Shown here: positions 9,023 to 17,997 of the stretch, piece after piece
How the letters are laid out: each line of letters begins with the position of its first letter
Position numbering within the stretch: the first letter of the stretch is position 1
Notes under the pieces: generated by a model
Told to the model about the DNA's origin: nothing
The model's input: only the letters and a program-made list of their open reading frames with translations
The model's database searches: none
Assembly: GCA_964543195.1 (NCBI GenBank)
Contig: CAZIXF010000029.1
Location: forward strand, 1 to 64,000
Direction of reading: 5' to 3'
Source of the DNA: JAGTVG01 sp964543195
Lineage (GTDB): Bacteria > Bacteroidota > Bacteroidia > Cytophagales > Cyclobacteriaceae
Length of the DNA stretch: 64,000 nucleotides
Translations under genes and position numbers: made by a program

Positions 9023-10592
9023 CAATTTCCGGTTTTTTTGCTTTAAGATGTTCGGGATTTCCTTCCACGTAAATGGCCCTATAGGGCCTTGTTGGGCACG
9101 GATATTCACAGGCTCCACAGCCCACACAGATATCTTCGTTCACTTCCGGGATAAAGAGTTCCGTATTCTCATAGGGGACCATGTCCACGGCCTTGGTCGG
9201 GCAGTGTTCAGAACACGCCCCGCAATCCGTGCCTTCCGTATGGACCACGCAATTTTCCTTAATAAATTTGGCTTTTCCCAGTTGGATGGTCTTTTTCTTC
9301 TCCAGGTCCTTCAACAATTCGATTGCCCCCGTGGGGCATACTTCACTGCAGATTTTACAATCATAATTACAGAATCCCGAATCATAATCCATATGGGGCT
9401 GCATCATACCTGAGAGCCCGAATTGCAGAAAAGAGGGTTGCAATACATGATTGGGGCAGGCAGAGACACATAAGGTGCAGGCGGTGCAATAATCAGTAAA
9501 ATGACTGATGCTTTTTGCTCCCGGAGGCACCACCGGGAATTCCCTGTTGACAGGCACCGTAGAAGGTTTGGAGACGATAACCTCCTTTTTAGGGAGCCGG
9601 TGCAGTACCGTGTCTTTCAGGATCCCGGATCCGGGGATCGAAGACAGGAATACCAGTGAGCCGGCCATGAATTTTCTTTTCTTCAAATCAACTTCCTCCA
9701 GTGCAGGATTCTTCGCTGCAGGTCTGCCACGCCATCCGCTTTTGAAATCAATGGCGTTCTTCGAACAAGATTGAAAACAATTGAAACAGAGGACGCATCT
9801 GCTGAAATCTATTTCCTGTTTATCCTTGTCGATACATCCTGATTTGCAGTCGTATACACACTGTCCGCAGTGATTGCAGGCATTTCTATCGATGTATATC
9901 CTGAAAAGAGATTTCCGGGATATCAGACCAAGCAGGGTTCCTACCGGGCAAACCGTGTTGCAATATAACCGGCCATATTTCAGGGCCAGTATAAATACCA
10001 GCCCGAACATCGCCACCGGATAAATGAACTGCAGCCAGTCTACAGGCCGTGCTTCGACCGGGAATATGGAATAGATCTCGAATTTTTCCAGGACATTAAC
10101 CAGGCCATTGTTCAGCCCGATGAGGACAGGCTTGGCGAAACCGGTAGTAAATCTGCCAAAATTGCTGTAAGGATCCAGAAGATTGAGAATGAAATTAAAT
10201 CCGGCCAGGAAGGTAATCACGGTAAGCGTGATAAGACCGTATCTGAGCCAGTTGTGCGGTTTCAGATAACTGAAAAATTTTTTTCTTTTTCGTTTTTTAC
10301 TGAATTTCCGGGATAAATTGGAGATCATATCCTGAAGCGTACCAAGGGGGCACACGCTTGAACAATAAACTCTTCCGGTCAGGGCCGTGATGAGGATAAT
10401 GGCCAGGAATCCCAGGGAGGCAAATCCCAGCAGAGTGACAAACTTCAGCAGAGAAGGGACAAATTGCAGGTAAAGAACCGGTTCCGAAAACCCCGAAAAC
10501 GTATTGTTCAGATCGATAAAAAGTAAAAAAATCCCCACAAAAAAAATGAGGGAAACAATTACCCTCATATTTTTCATCAGTTTCCAGTTCAT
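8976..10592 (-). CDS. Membrane polyferredoxin, NapH-like with fused NapG-like part
   Basis: A 538-residue membrane iron-sulfur protein. The N-terminal half has several membrane segments and two CxxxCP motifs (CSSVCP at 77-82, CNTVCP at 211-216) typical of NapH/YccM proteins, then two ferredoxin clusters at 239-276. A leader-like KKRKFMAGSLVFL follows at 304-316, then four more cysteine clusters (369-379, 408-419, 448-464, 489-499), as in NapG-type ferredoxins. It should pass electrons across or along the membrane. The DUF362 gene ends seven bases upstream of its start, indicating an operon. The donor and acceptor are unknown. The C-terminus is very acidic. Confidence 0.83.
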   Translation of the reverse strand: MNWKLMKNMRVIVSLIFFVGIFLLFIDLNNTFSGFSEPVLYLQFVPSLLKFVTLLGFASLGFLAIILITALTGRVYCSSVCPLGTLQDMISNLSRKFSKKRKRKKFFSYLKPHNWLRYGLITLTVITFLAGFNFILNLLDPYSNFGRFTTGFAKPVLIGLNNGLVNVLEKFEIYSIFPVEARPVDWLQFIYPVAMFGLVFILALKYGRLYCNTVCPVGTLLGLISRKSLFRIYIDRNACNHCGQCVYDCKSGCIDKDKQEIDFSRCVLCFNCFQSCSKNAIDFKSGWRGRPAAKNPALEEVDLKKRKFMAGSLVFLSSIPGSGILKDTVLHRLPKKEVIVSKPSTVPVNREFPVVPPGAKSISHFTDYCTACTLCVSACPNHVLQPSFLQFGLSGMMQPHMDYDSGFCNYDCKICSEVCPTGAIELLKDLEKKKTIQLGKAKFIKENCVVHTEGTDCGACSEHCPTKAVDMVPYENTELFIPEVNEDICVGCGACEYPCPTRPYRAIYVEGNPEHLKAKKPEIDEMEESELGEEEFPF

Positions 10593-10599
10593 GTGCTTC

Positions 10600-11529
10600 C
10601 TAGACAGTTAAACGTTCTATATTCAGCTCAGACAGGTTCATGTTTCCGATTTTCATATCATGGGCCAGCCGGATATAACGTATGTTTTGCGGTTCTTCGC
10701 CGAAAAATTTTGCTGCCGCCGCATCGGCTGCGACAATATCGGTCGAGATGATCAGTGATTTCAGTTCAACCAGGTCGGCTTTGGACACACCCCTGGGTCC
10801 GTTGCGTTTCATAATCCGGTAGGCATCCACTACGTTGAGGTCGGGTTTGCGGTATAAGGGGAATTCGGCAATACATTGATGAAGGTTATTGTTATGCCAG
10901 AAACGCCTGTCCCAGACGATGCCCATAAGGTTTTTCATGGCCACCGTAAGTTTGGTTGAGCTATGATGCTTTAATACAGGTACATTGATAAACACATCGG
11001 ATTCCAGGATCAGTTCGTGGATCCTGGTCGATTTAAGGATTTTTGTTTCACTGTTGGAAACCTCCTGATAATACGATTCGGAATTCCCGGCCACAACCTT
11101 TGCGCCTGCATCCCTGGCGGCATCCTGTATTCCGCTATTGGTATAACACCTGCTCCAGTTATCGCAGGTATGATCAAAGACATAGACATTGGCCGCTCCG
11201 GCATCCAGGCAATGCTTAATGATCTGTCCTACAAGCTTTGGGTTGGTATCGGCAGCTCTTTCAGGTGTGGAATCCCATCCGATATTTGGTTTTACGACCA
11301 CGTTCTGTCCTTTCTTCACGAACGCCCCGATACCTCCCAGGGCTTCAATTCCTTTATCGAACATCACGTCCGGTTCTCCTCCGCGCACTGCCACCAGGTC
11401 GAAAGGACTGGCCATTATTTTCTTTTTTGCTGTGGGAAATGCGGGATTTACAGCAGACAACCCTGCACCTGTCGTGGTAACCAGTAAACCTGCACCCAGG
11501 CTTCTCTTGATGAATTTCCGGCGATCCAT
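10600..11529 (-). CDS. DUF362 family protein with Tat-like signal
   Basis: A 309-residue exported protein. It begins MDRRKFIKRSLGAGLL, a twin-arginine-type leader, so it is probably folded before export. DUF362 features are VVVKPNIGWD near 83 and PVLKHHSSTKLTVAMKNLMG near 192. DUF362 domains often occur with ferredoxin domains, and here the next gene encodes a six-cluster polyferredoxin only seven bases downstream. The pair likely forms an envelope redox module. No enzymatic role can be assigned. Confidence 0.83.
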   Translation of the reverse strand: MDRRKFIKRSLGAGLLVTTTGAGLSAVNPAFPTAKKKIMASPFDLVAVRGGEPDVMFDKGIEALGGIGAFVKKGQNVVVKPNIGWDSTPERAADTNPKLVGQIIKHCLDAGAANVYVFDHTCDNWSRCYTNSGIQDAARDAGAKVVAGNSESYYQEVSNSETKILKSTRIHELILESDVFINVPVLKHHSSTKLTVAMKNLMGIVWDRRFWHNNNLHQCIAEFPLYRKPDLNVVDAYRIMKRNGPRGVSKADLVELKSLIISTDIVAADAAAAKFFGEEPQNIRYIRLAHDMKIGNMNLSELNIERLTV

Positions 11530-11910
11530 AATTCTTGTATTAAGTTTAATTGATACTTTTTAAGCTTATAAGCCACTATTATATTGAATAAATCATTCAA
11601 AAAATATGATAATGATCATGATCGGCTTTCATATATTATCCGATATGCCGGGAAGCATCTTTTTTTCAGGGAGTGGAACATTTTCGCTTGTGGTGTAGAT
11701 TACCATTCCGGGCCCGGCGATCTGAATCAGATCCGAACCAAAAGAAACATCTCACCACGGCTTTTGATGTGAAGCGAGGTATGATTCTGGGATATCTGGT
11801 GTAATGGAAAAGAAATATAGAAATATTGAACTCCTTTTGTTATCTTTATCTCCAATCGATAATTTTAATATCTCATGCTTTATTCTTTTCGGATCTAAAA
11901 TTTTTTAACT
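11530..11910. other. Divergent intergenic region
   Basis: This separates the DUF362 gene and an oxidoreductase gene. A 62-codon open frame at 11584-11772 has no family resemblance and I do not call it. No clear operator is seen. Confidence 0.45.
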
Positions 11911-13239
11911 ATGAATAAAAAAAGAAGAAAATTTATTAAAGATACTGGCAAATTCATGGCTGGTGCCGGGATCTTTTCAACTATACCCTATATGACCTCC
12001 ACGGCCTCTTCCACCAGGGTAAGCGCCAATGATAAGGTGGTGGTGGCCGTGATCGGCTGCAATGGCATGGGTTTTGCCAATCTCAGGAACTTTGTGGCAC
12101 AACCAGGCGTAGAATGTGCTGCCTTATGTGATGTGGATAAGAACGTGCTTTCAAGAAGGAATGCCGATCTGGTGGATCTCACTGGAAAAAAAGCTGATGA
12201 ATATGGAGATTACCGGAAGATGCTGGAGCGTGATGATATCGATGTGGTGATCATCGGGACCCCGGACCACTGGCATTGCCTGCAACTGGTCGATTCGGTG
12301 GAAGCGGGTAAGGATGTGTATTGTGAAAAACCATTGGCGAATTCTATTGATGAGCTGGATGTAATGGTAAAAGCAGCCCGGAAAAATAATAAAGTAGTGC
12401 AGGTTGGACAGTGGCAACGTAGCGGTCCTCACTGGAAAGCGGCTATTGATTTTGTGTATTCAGGAAAACTGGGAAACATCCGGACGGTGAAGACCTGGGC
12501 ATACCAGGGATGGATGAAGCCGGTACCTGTTCTTCCGAATGAACCTGTACCTGCCGGTGTGGATTATGATCTGTGGTTGGGTCCTGCCCCCGAAAGACCT
12601 TTCAATCCAAACCGGTTTCATTTCAACTTCAGATGGTTCTGGGATTATGCCGGTGGCCTGATGACCGACTGGGGTGTTCATATCATCGATTTCGGATTAT
12701 ACGGCATGAAAGCCGAAGCCCCCAACTCGGTGATGGCCTCGGGAGGTAAGTTTGCTTATCCCGACGATGCATCCGAAACGCCCGACACTTTGCAGACGGT
12801 TTATGAATTCGACGGGTTCACCATGTTATGGGAACATGCCACAGGTATCGATGGAGGACCTTATGGAAGGACCCACGGGGTGGCCTTCATCGGCAACAAT
12901 GGGACCCTTGTGGTAGACCGCCAGGGATGGGAAGTGATCCCGGAGACACAAAACGGGCAATATAAAATGGAAGCCATGCCGCCCCAGAGAGGTGGAGGAA
13001 ATGATCTGGAGCTTCACGTACAGAACTTCCTGGAATGCATAAAAACGCGTGAAAAGCCGGCCTGTGATATAGCCGTCGCGGCCAATACGGCTCAGGTGGC
13101 CCACATGGGTAATATTGCCTTTAAAACAGGAGAGAAACTATACTGGGATAAACAGAGAAACCAATTTAAAAATAATGAAGAGGCCAACAGGCTGATGACC
13201 CCTTATTACAGGGATCCCTGGCAGATGCCGAAAGTATAA
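11911..13239 (+). CDS. Secreted Gfo/Idh/MocA family oxidoreductase
   Basis: A 442-residue oxidoreductase with a Tat-type leader (KKRRKFIKDTG then a hydrophobic stretch), which suggests export with its nucleotide cofactor bound. The Rossmann motif is VVAVIGCNGMGFAN near 47; the family motif YCEKPLAN near 137 keeps Lys; GGLMTDWGVHIIDF near 250 carries the Asp/His region. The C-terminus TPYYRDPWQMPKV is typical of the Bacteroidota branch. An APC permease starts three bases after the stop. Related secreted oxidoreductases include glycan-acting family 109 enzymes, but no substrate is shown here. Confidence 0.87.
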   Translation: MNKKRRKFIKDTGKFMAGAGIFSTIPYMTSTASSTRVSANDKVVVAVIGCNGMGFANLRNFVAQPGVECAALCDVDKNVLSRRNADLVDLTGKKADEYGDYRKMLERDDIDVVIIGTPDHWHCLQLVDSVEAGKDVYCEKPLANSIDELDVMVKAARKNNKVVQVGQWQRSGPHWKAAIDFVYSGKLGNIRTVKTWAYQGWMKPVPVLPNEPVPAGVDYDLWLGPAPERPFNPNRFHFNFRWFWDYAGGLMTDWGVHIIDFGLYGMKAEAPNSVMASGGKFAYPDDASETPDTLQTVYEFDGFTMLWEHATGIDGGPYGRTHGVAFIGNNGTLVVDRQGWEVIPETQNGQYKMEAMPPQRGGGNDLELHVQNFLECIKTREKPACDIAVAANTAQVAHMGNIAFKTGEKLYWDKQRNQFKNNEEANRLMTPYYRDPWQMPKV

Positions 13240-13242
13240 TCC

Positions 13243-14550
13243 TTGAACAAAATCAAAAAAATCGGATTGGCCACTGCTTTTTCAATAGTAGTGGCCAACA
13301 TGGTAGGAACCGGAGTGTTTACCAGCCTGGGTTTCCAGGTGGCCGAAACCCATTCTATCTTTGCCTTGCTGATGTTGTGGCTGGTAGGTGGTCTGGTAGC
13401 GCTCAGCGGAGCCCTGAGCTACGGCGAACTGGCAGCAGCCCTTCCACGGTCTGGAGGTGAATACCATTTTCTTTCGAAGATCTATCATCCCGTACTGGGT
13501 TTCCTGGCCGGCTGGGTTTCCATATTGGTGGGGTTTGCAGCACCAACGGCGCTGGCCGCGATGGCAATGGCTACCTATGGTCAGTCTTTTTTACCTGCCC
13601 TTCAGCCTGCAATTTTTGCCATAACCATTGTAGTTCTGCTATCCCTGGTCCATTCCTATAATATTCAGGTGGGTGGTAAATTTCAGCAGGTGGTTACTTT
13701 CCTGAAGATCCTGTTGATCATTTTTTTTATTATCAGCGGTTTTTTTGTGGACGATCCTCAGCAGATCGATTTAATTCCGCAGTCCGGGGACTGGGCAGAA
13801 GTTTTTTCTCCCGCCTTTGCCGTATCGTTGATATTTGTATCTTATGCTTTTTCGGGCTGGAATGCCTCGGTATATATAACGGATGAGGTAAGGGATCCGG
13901 CAAAAAATATCCCCTGGTCGCTGATCCTGGGGACTCTCATCGTCACCTTTCTCTATTTTCTGCTCAATTATATTTTTTTATATACGGCGCCACTGGCCGA
14001 ACTCGAGGGTAAAATAGAGATCGGTTTTGTTTCCGCCACTCATATTTTTGGTCCTTCCGGAGGCAAGATCATGGCCCTTGTCATCACCCTGCTGCTGATC
14101 TCGACACTCAGTGCCATGATCTGGGTAGGGCCAAGGGTGACCATGGTGATGGGAGAGGACTATAAGTTGCTGAGGTTCCTGGCCAGGAAGAATAAGTTTG
14201 AAATACCGGTAGTGGCTATCTGGGTTCAGACTGGGATCACCATTGTTCTTATTATATCCTCTACCTTTGAGGCAGTGCTGGTTTATGCTGGCTTTGTATT
14301 GAACATCTTCACCCTTCTGAGCGTGATCGGTGTGTTTGTATTACGAATTACACAAAAAAGACTGGAAAGACCGTATAAAGTTTGGGGATATCCCATAACG
14401 CCTTTCTTTTTCATATTACTCAGTGTGTGGACGCTGACCTATTTGCTGATCGACCGAACCCTCGAATCGATACTGGGCCTGATCACGGTGAGTTCCGGCC
14501 TGATCATTTATTTTATCGATAAATATACATTCAAAAAAACCTCCGATTAA
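13243..14550 (+). CDS. APC family amino acid/polyamine permease
   Basis: A 435-residue inner-membrane transporter with about twelve hydrophobic segments. The first helix contains MVGTGVFTSLG, the APC family motif for substrate binding, and SGALSYGELAAALPRSGGEY near 53 is the second signature. The start is TTG at 13243, three bases after the oxidoreductase stop, so translation is probably coupled. The last helices are followed by a short basic tail. Specificity cannot be assigned; the link to a secreted oxidoreductase is unusual and may mean uptake of a released amino compound, which is inference. Confidence 0.85.
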   Translation: MNKIKKIGLATAFSIVVANMVGTGVFTSLGFQVAETHSIFALLMLWLVGGLVALSGALSYGELAAALPRSGGEYHFLSKIYHPVLGFLAGWVSILVGFAAPTALAAMAMATYGQSFLPALQPAIFAITIVVLLSLVHSYNIQVGGKFQQVVTFLKILLIIFFIISGFFVDDPQQIDLIPQSGDWAEVFSPAFAVSLIFVSYAFSGWNASVYITDEVRDPAKNIPWSLILGTLIVTFLYFLLNYIFLYTAPLAELEGKIEIGFVSATHIFGPSGGKIMALVITLLLISTLSAMIWVGPRVTMVMGEDYKLLRFLARKNKFEIPVVAIWVQTGITIVLIISSTFEAVLVYAGFVLNIFTLLSVIGVFVLRITQKRLERPYKVWGYPITPFFFILLSVWTLTYLLIDRTLESILGLITVSSGLIIYFIDKYTFKKTSD

Positions 14551-14591
14551 ATAAATTTGCGTAATTTTTTGGTTTACAAAAATCTTATTCC

Positions 14592-15281
14592 ATGAAAATT
14601 GAACACCTGCTTTATGGCCTGATCCTGATGTTGCTGTTTACCGGGATAGCCAGTACCCAGGATAAAAATGATAATGCAGGCCCGGAAAATGCCGCCAACA
14701 GGTACCTGAACCGGGTAGATGTGGACAGGCTTATCCACGCCTTCGAGTCGCCATCGAGGGCCGAATGGCAGAAGCCTTACGAGGTGATTGAACTTTTTGG
14801 TGATGTGGAGGGCAAGACCATCATGGACCTGGGAGCGGGATCGGGGTATTTTACTTTCCGGCTGGCGCGGGAGGGTGCCCATGTAATCGCTGCCGATGTA
14901 AATGAAGAATTCCAGGATTTTATCAGGGAGAAAAAACAGGAAAAGGCATTTGAGTCACTGGCTGGTAATATTGAGCTAAGAAAGGTAGAATACGATGACC
15001 CGTTGCTGGAAAAGGAAGAAGTGGATGGCCTTCTTATCGTCAATACCTATCATCATATCGAAGACAGGGTAGAATATCTTCGAAAGACGCTGAAAGGGAT
15101 CAAGCCCGGTGGAAAGCTCATCATTGTGGATTATAAGACCGGTATACCCGGTGGCCCCCCGGAGCATCATAAACTGGGGCTGGATGTAGCTTCCGGGGAA
15201 GTCGCGCAGGTGGGTTTTTCCAGGATTACCATAGATAAGGAAATGCTGGAACGGCAATATGTGATCATCGGGGAAAAATGA
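14592..15281 (+). CDS. Exported class I SAM-dependent methyltransferase
   Basis: A 229-residue protein with a clear Sec signal peptide (MKIEHLLYGLILMLLF, cleavage near TGIAST) followed by a class I methyltransferase domain. Motif I is IMDLGAGSGYFTF near 78-90, the acidic end of strand 2 is VIAADVNEEF near 100, and a PGGKLIIVDYKTG segment lies near 170. Methyltransferases of this kind with signal peptides recur in Bacteroidota, but S-adenosylmethionine is cytosolic, so the compartment is puzzling. It follows the permease gene after 41 bases. The substrate is unknown. Confidence 0.8.
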   Translation: MKIEHLLYGLILMLLFTGIASTQDKNDNAGPENAANRYLNRVDVDRLIHAFESPSRAEWQKPYEVIELFGDVEGKTIMDLGAGSGYFTFRLAREGAHVIAADVNEEFQDFIREKKQEKAFESLAGNIELRKVEYDDPLLEKEEVDGLLIVNTYHHIEDRVEYLRKTLKGIKPGGKLIIVDYKTGIPGGPPEHHKLGLDVASGEVAQVGFSRITIDKEMLERQYVIIGEK

Positions 15282-15298
15282 AATCCGGCTTTTCCCAA

Positions 15299-16867
15299 TC
15301 ATTCCGAAAAAAGAATGTTTTTTTCACCGAAACCATTATAAATATATAATTTGCCGTCTTCGATCAATAATCCCTGACCGATTGCATGTTCATGATCATA
15401 AGGCACTCCGATGGCGATCACATGACCGCCCTGGATGGGCGTGATCCGTCTTACAGGAGTATGACCGACCACGATTTTATCTGCCTTGTAATAATCAAGC
15501 TGGTCCCTGATCACATTTTCCATATTTTCCTCTTCAAAATATCCACGATACCAGACCGGTTGAATGGCGAGGTCATCGGGATTAAACTGGCTTGAGCCAT
15601 CCGCAGGCCTGTTTATATATTCAAATATGGCCTGATTCATTTCATCGATCGATTGGCCGGAGGCCACGTACTCCGGAGGTATGCCACCGTGTACGAATAG
15701 TATATCGTTGATCTTAACGGCAACCTTTTTTGTACGGAGCCACCTTCCCAGAATATAGTCCTCACCCAAAAGGTCATGATAGTCAATGCCCAGTTTGGCG
15801 CAGGGGAAAATATATTTTTCATGAACATAGCTTTTCTGATTATCCGCTATGACCATGACTTCATGGTTTCCAAGAAGAAAATGAACCTTCCCCCCGGATT
15901 TTTCAGCCTGGTTTTCAAGTTTATAAATCAACCAGAGGCATTCAGTCACCTTATCTCCACGGTCAAGTATATCGCCATTGATCACCAGATGCCCTTTTCC
16001 CCATTTCCAGTTCAGGTTATCACCGATAATTCCGCTTTCTTTCAATAATCCCTCGAAAACTTCATAGTTACCGTGAATATCACTTACCGCGAATATTTTT
16101 GGAACCTTTTTGTATGTGGATTTATTTCGTTTTTTAGGACCGATTTTATCGGTTACCAGTTCATATCCACTGAAAAGCGGATTGGTTTTCTGTAGTTCCG
16201 TCAGCGATATATAGTTTGACTCGAAAAACGCCTTGTCAGAAAGGCTGTCATATACGATCCGGTTGATTTCCGGTTTTTCCCCGGGAGTTCTTTTAATAAA
16301 AGGTCCGAAGGTAGTAGAACGGGTACGTGGAACGGGAAAACCCTTTGTGGTAAAATAGTATACAAGTTCCATATCATTGCCATAGATCACATAATGGAAA
16401 AAGTCATGGCCCTGATTATCGGTCAGGGTTACATCAGCGCCATGCTCAAACAGTATTTTCGCGGCGGGTCCGAAATTAAGTTTGCAGGCCAGTAAAAGGG
16501 GTGTGTTGCCTGATGGATCCTGAAAATCGATATTCGCCCCATTCGCAAGAAGCAGTTCAATGATTTCCGCAGAACGATGCATGGACCCGAAATAAACACT
16601 GAATAAAAGGGGAGTAAAATTATTGTTTACCTGATCTACATTGGCTTGCTTTTCTATTAACAGTTTGACCAGTTCGGGTTTATGATGAATTATGGCTGAT
16701 TCCAGAAGGGTATATCCGGAATAAAGCCCATTGATATCATTGCCCTGATCAAGGAAATACCTGAGATTGTCTGCCTTACCTTCTTTAATTAATGTTTCAA
16801 TGTCCTGACCGCACGAATACTGAAACGTGAGAAGAAGAATGGCGAATATGAACAACCAGGTTTTCAT
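15299..16867 (-). CDS. Ankyrin-repeat metallophosphoesterase lipoprotein
   Basis: A 522-residue protein. The ATG at 16865-16867 is preferred over an upstream TTG at 16882 because it gives a lipoprotein signal (MKTWLFIFAILLLTFQYSC). Ankyrin repeats follow from about residue 30 to 170 (GYTLLESAIIHHKPELVKLL, NTPLLLACKLNFGPAAKILF). The C-terminal half is a calcineurin-like phosphatase with all motifs: AVSDIHGNYE, INGDILDRGD, LLGNHEVM, and GHTPVR, resembling Shewanella-type PPP phosphatases. It is probably membrane anchored and acts on a phosphoprotein or small phosphoester. It is convergent with the methyltransferase gene, leaving only 17 bases. Confidence 0.83.
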   Translation of the reverse strand: MKTWLFIFAILLLTFQYSCGQDIETLIKEGKADNLRYFLDQGNDINGLYSGYTLLESAIIHHKPELVKLLIEKQANVDQVNNNFTPLLFSVYFGSMHRSAEIIELLLANGANIDFQDPSGNTPLLLACKLNFGPAAKILFEHGADVTLTDNQGHDFFHYVIYGNDMELVYYFTTKGFPVPRTRSTTFGPFIKRTPGEKPEINRIVYDSLSDKAFFESNYISLTELQKTNPLFSGYELVTDKIGPKKRNKSTYKKVPKIFAVSDIHGNYEVFEGLLKESGIIGDNLNWKWGKGHLVINGDILDRGDKVTECLWLIYKLENQAEKSGGKVHFLLGNHEVMVIADNQKSYVHEKYIFPCAKLGIDYHDLLGEDYILGRWLRTKKVAVKINDILFVHGGIPPEYVASGQSIDEMNQAIFEYINRPADGSSQFNPDDLAIQPVWYRGYFEEENMENVIRDQLDYYKADKIVVGHTPVRRITPIQGGHVIAIGVPYDHEHAIGQGLLIEDGKLYIYNGFGEKNILFSE

Positions 16868-17229
16868 TGATATCAATATCAAATGACAGGATCAATATCC
16901 CTGCAACATATCGGTTTTTAAAATCATCTACGAAATTTATTTATGCAAAATAATCAGCAAATCCTGTTTTTCAAAGTAACGTGGATATCAGGGAAAAGTT
17001 CAGGTAATGGAATCAGTAAGATATGACAAAGAATATCTTTTAACAGTGGCCGGCATCACATATTGCAGATCCTCTGCGATGGATTACCCGGTTGCCTGGG
17101 GTTTTTTGAAACCTTCATAAAGTCGTAAATATAGTAGCAATAGTAGTAGAAAACGATTATATTAGTTATGGAACCGGGTTATCCGGGTAAGGATCGTAAT
17201 TTTAATTGTAAAACCAAAATATTCAGATC
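16868..17229. other. Intergenic region
   Basis: It separates divergent genes. I see no small ORF, hairpin or RNA signature in it. Confidence 0.45.
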
Positions 17230-17655
17230 ATGGCTGCAAAACCAAAGGAAACACCTTCAAGGATCAGTGCATTTTTTTCAGAGATCAAAAACAATCTTTC
17301 CGAAGGGGCACTGGCGCTCAGCAAAATGTCATCGGAATTGATCGAAGAAGCAAAAGAAAAAGCGGAAGAGCTATATGAAGCCGGTTCGGAAAAATTCGAG
17401 CAGGCTTCCGGTGTGGTTCAGAGTTATGTGGACCGTTACCGGACCGATCAGGAGATTCGGTCTCTGAATAAGGAAAGAGATGAATTATATGCCCGCCTGG
17501 GAGATTTGGTATTCCATGAATTCAAAAAGAACGGCACCGTGTCGAAACAGTTCATGACCACCAAAAAAATGTCGGTACTTATATCGAGCATAGAGACGAT
17601 CGATAAAAAGATCCTGAAAAAAGGAAAAGAACTCGATAAATCGCATAAAAAGTAA
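17230..17655 (+). CDS. Small helical coiled-coil protein
   Basis: A 141-residue soluble protein of unknown function, almost wholly helical and rich in Glu and Lys. The N-terminal half (KNNLSEGALALSKMSSEL, then EEAKEKAEELYEAG) looks amphipathic like LEA or phasin-type segments; the C-terminal half (KERDELYARLGDLVFHEF) resembles small bacterial stress proteins with a coiled coil. No signal peptide or cysteine. It lies just upstream of the betaine operon, which would suit a stress role, but that is inference. Confidence 0.7.
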   Translation: MAAKPKETPSRISAFFSEIKNNLSEGALALSKMSSELIEEAKEKAEELYEAGSEKFEQASGVVQSYVDRYRTDQEIRSLNKERDELYARLGDLVFHEFKKNGTVSKQFMTTKKMSVLISSIETIDKKILKKGKELDKSHKK

Positions 17656-17997
17656 CCAATCTACAGTTTTTGTTGAAGTAACTTTCATTTTTACACTGGG
17701 TTCAGAACCAGGGATTATCTTCTCTTGCCTATATCTGCAATCTGTTAATAGCCGTTCGTAATGTGAATGGTGATCCTTCAATCCTCCCCTGAAGTATATA
17801 ATAAAATATTACTTCAGGGCCGGGTCACTCAGGATGAACGGTGATTTGCGGGGTTATATAGTGGTTATCTTCCGCGCCTTCGGTCTTGGTGGCTAAAAAG
17901 CACCGGATTTTTGATTAATAGGTAAATACCTTGGTCCTTACATTTTACTTAAGTATATTTTAGGCTTATAGAATACCGAAACTTTTAAAATTACCTT
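17656..17997. other. Intergenic region before betaine operon
   Basis: It holds an inverted repeat (17787-17819) and a degenerate copy of the dispersed CTTAGTGGC-type repeat around 17870-17890 (GCCTTCGGTCTTGGTGGC). No small ORF stands out. Confidence 0.45.
17787..17819. repeat. Perfect 10-bp inverted repeat
   Basis: CCCTGAAGTA at 17787-17796 pairs with TACTTCAGGG at 17810-17819 around a 13-base AT-only loop. It could end transcription of the coiled-coil gene or bind a regulator of the betaine operon; there is no T-run. Confidence 0.55.

Noticed and set aside
9022..9127. Longer N-terminus for the DUF5916 protein on the minus strand
   Set aside because: It overlaps the polyferredoxin gene by 152 bases and hides the signal peptide that starts at 9022.
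11584..11772. 62-codon ORF between divergent genes
   Set aside because: No homologue recognised and it sits in promoter space.
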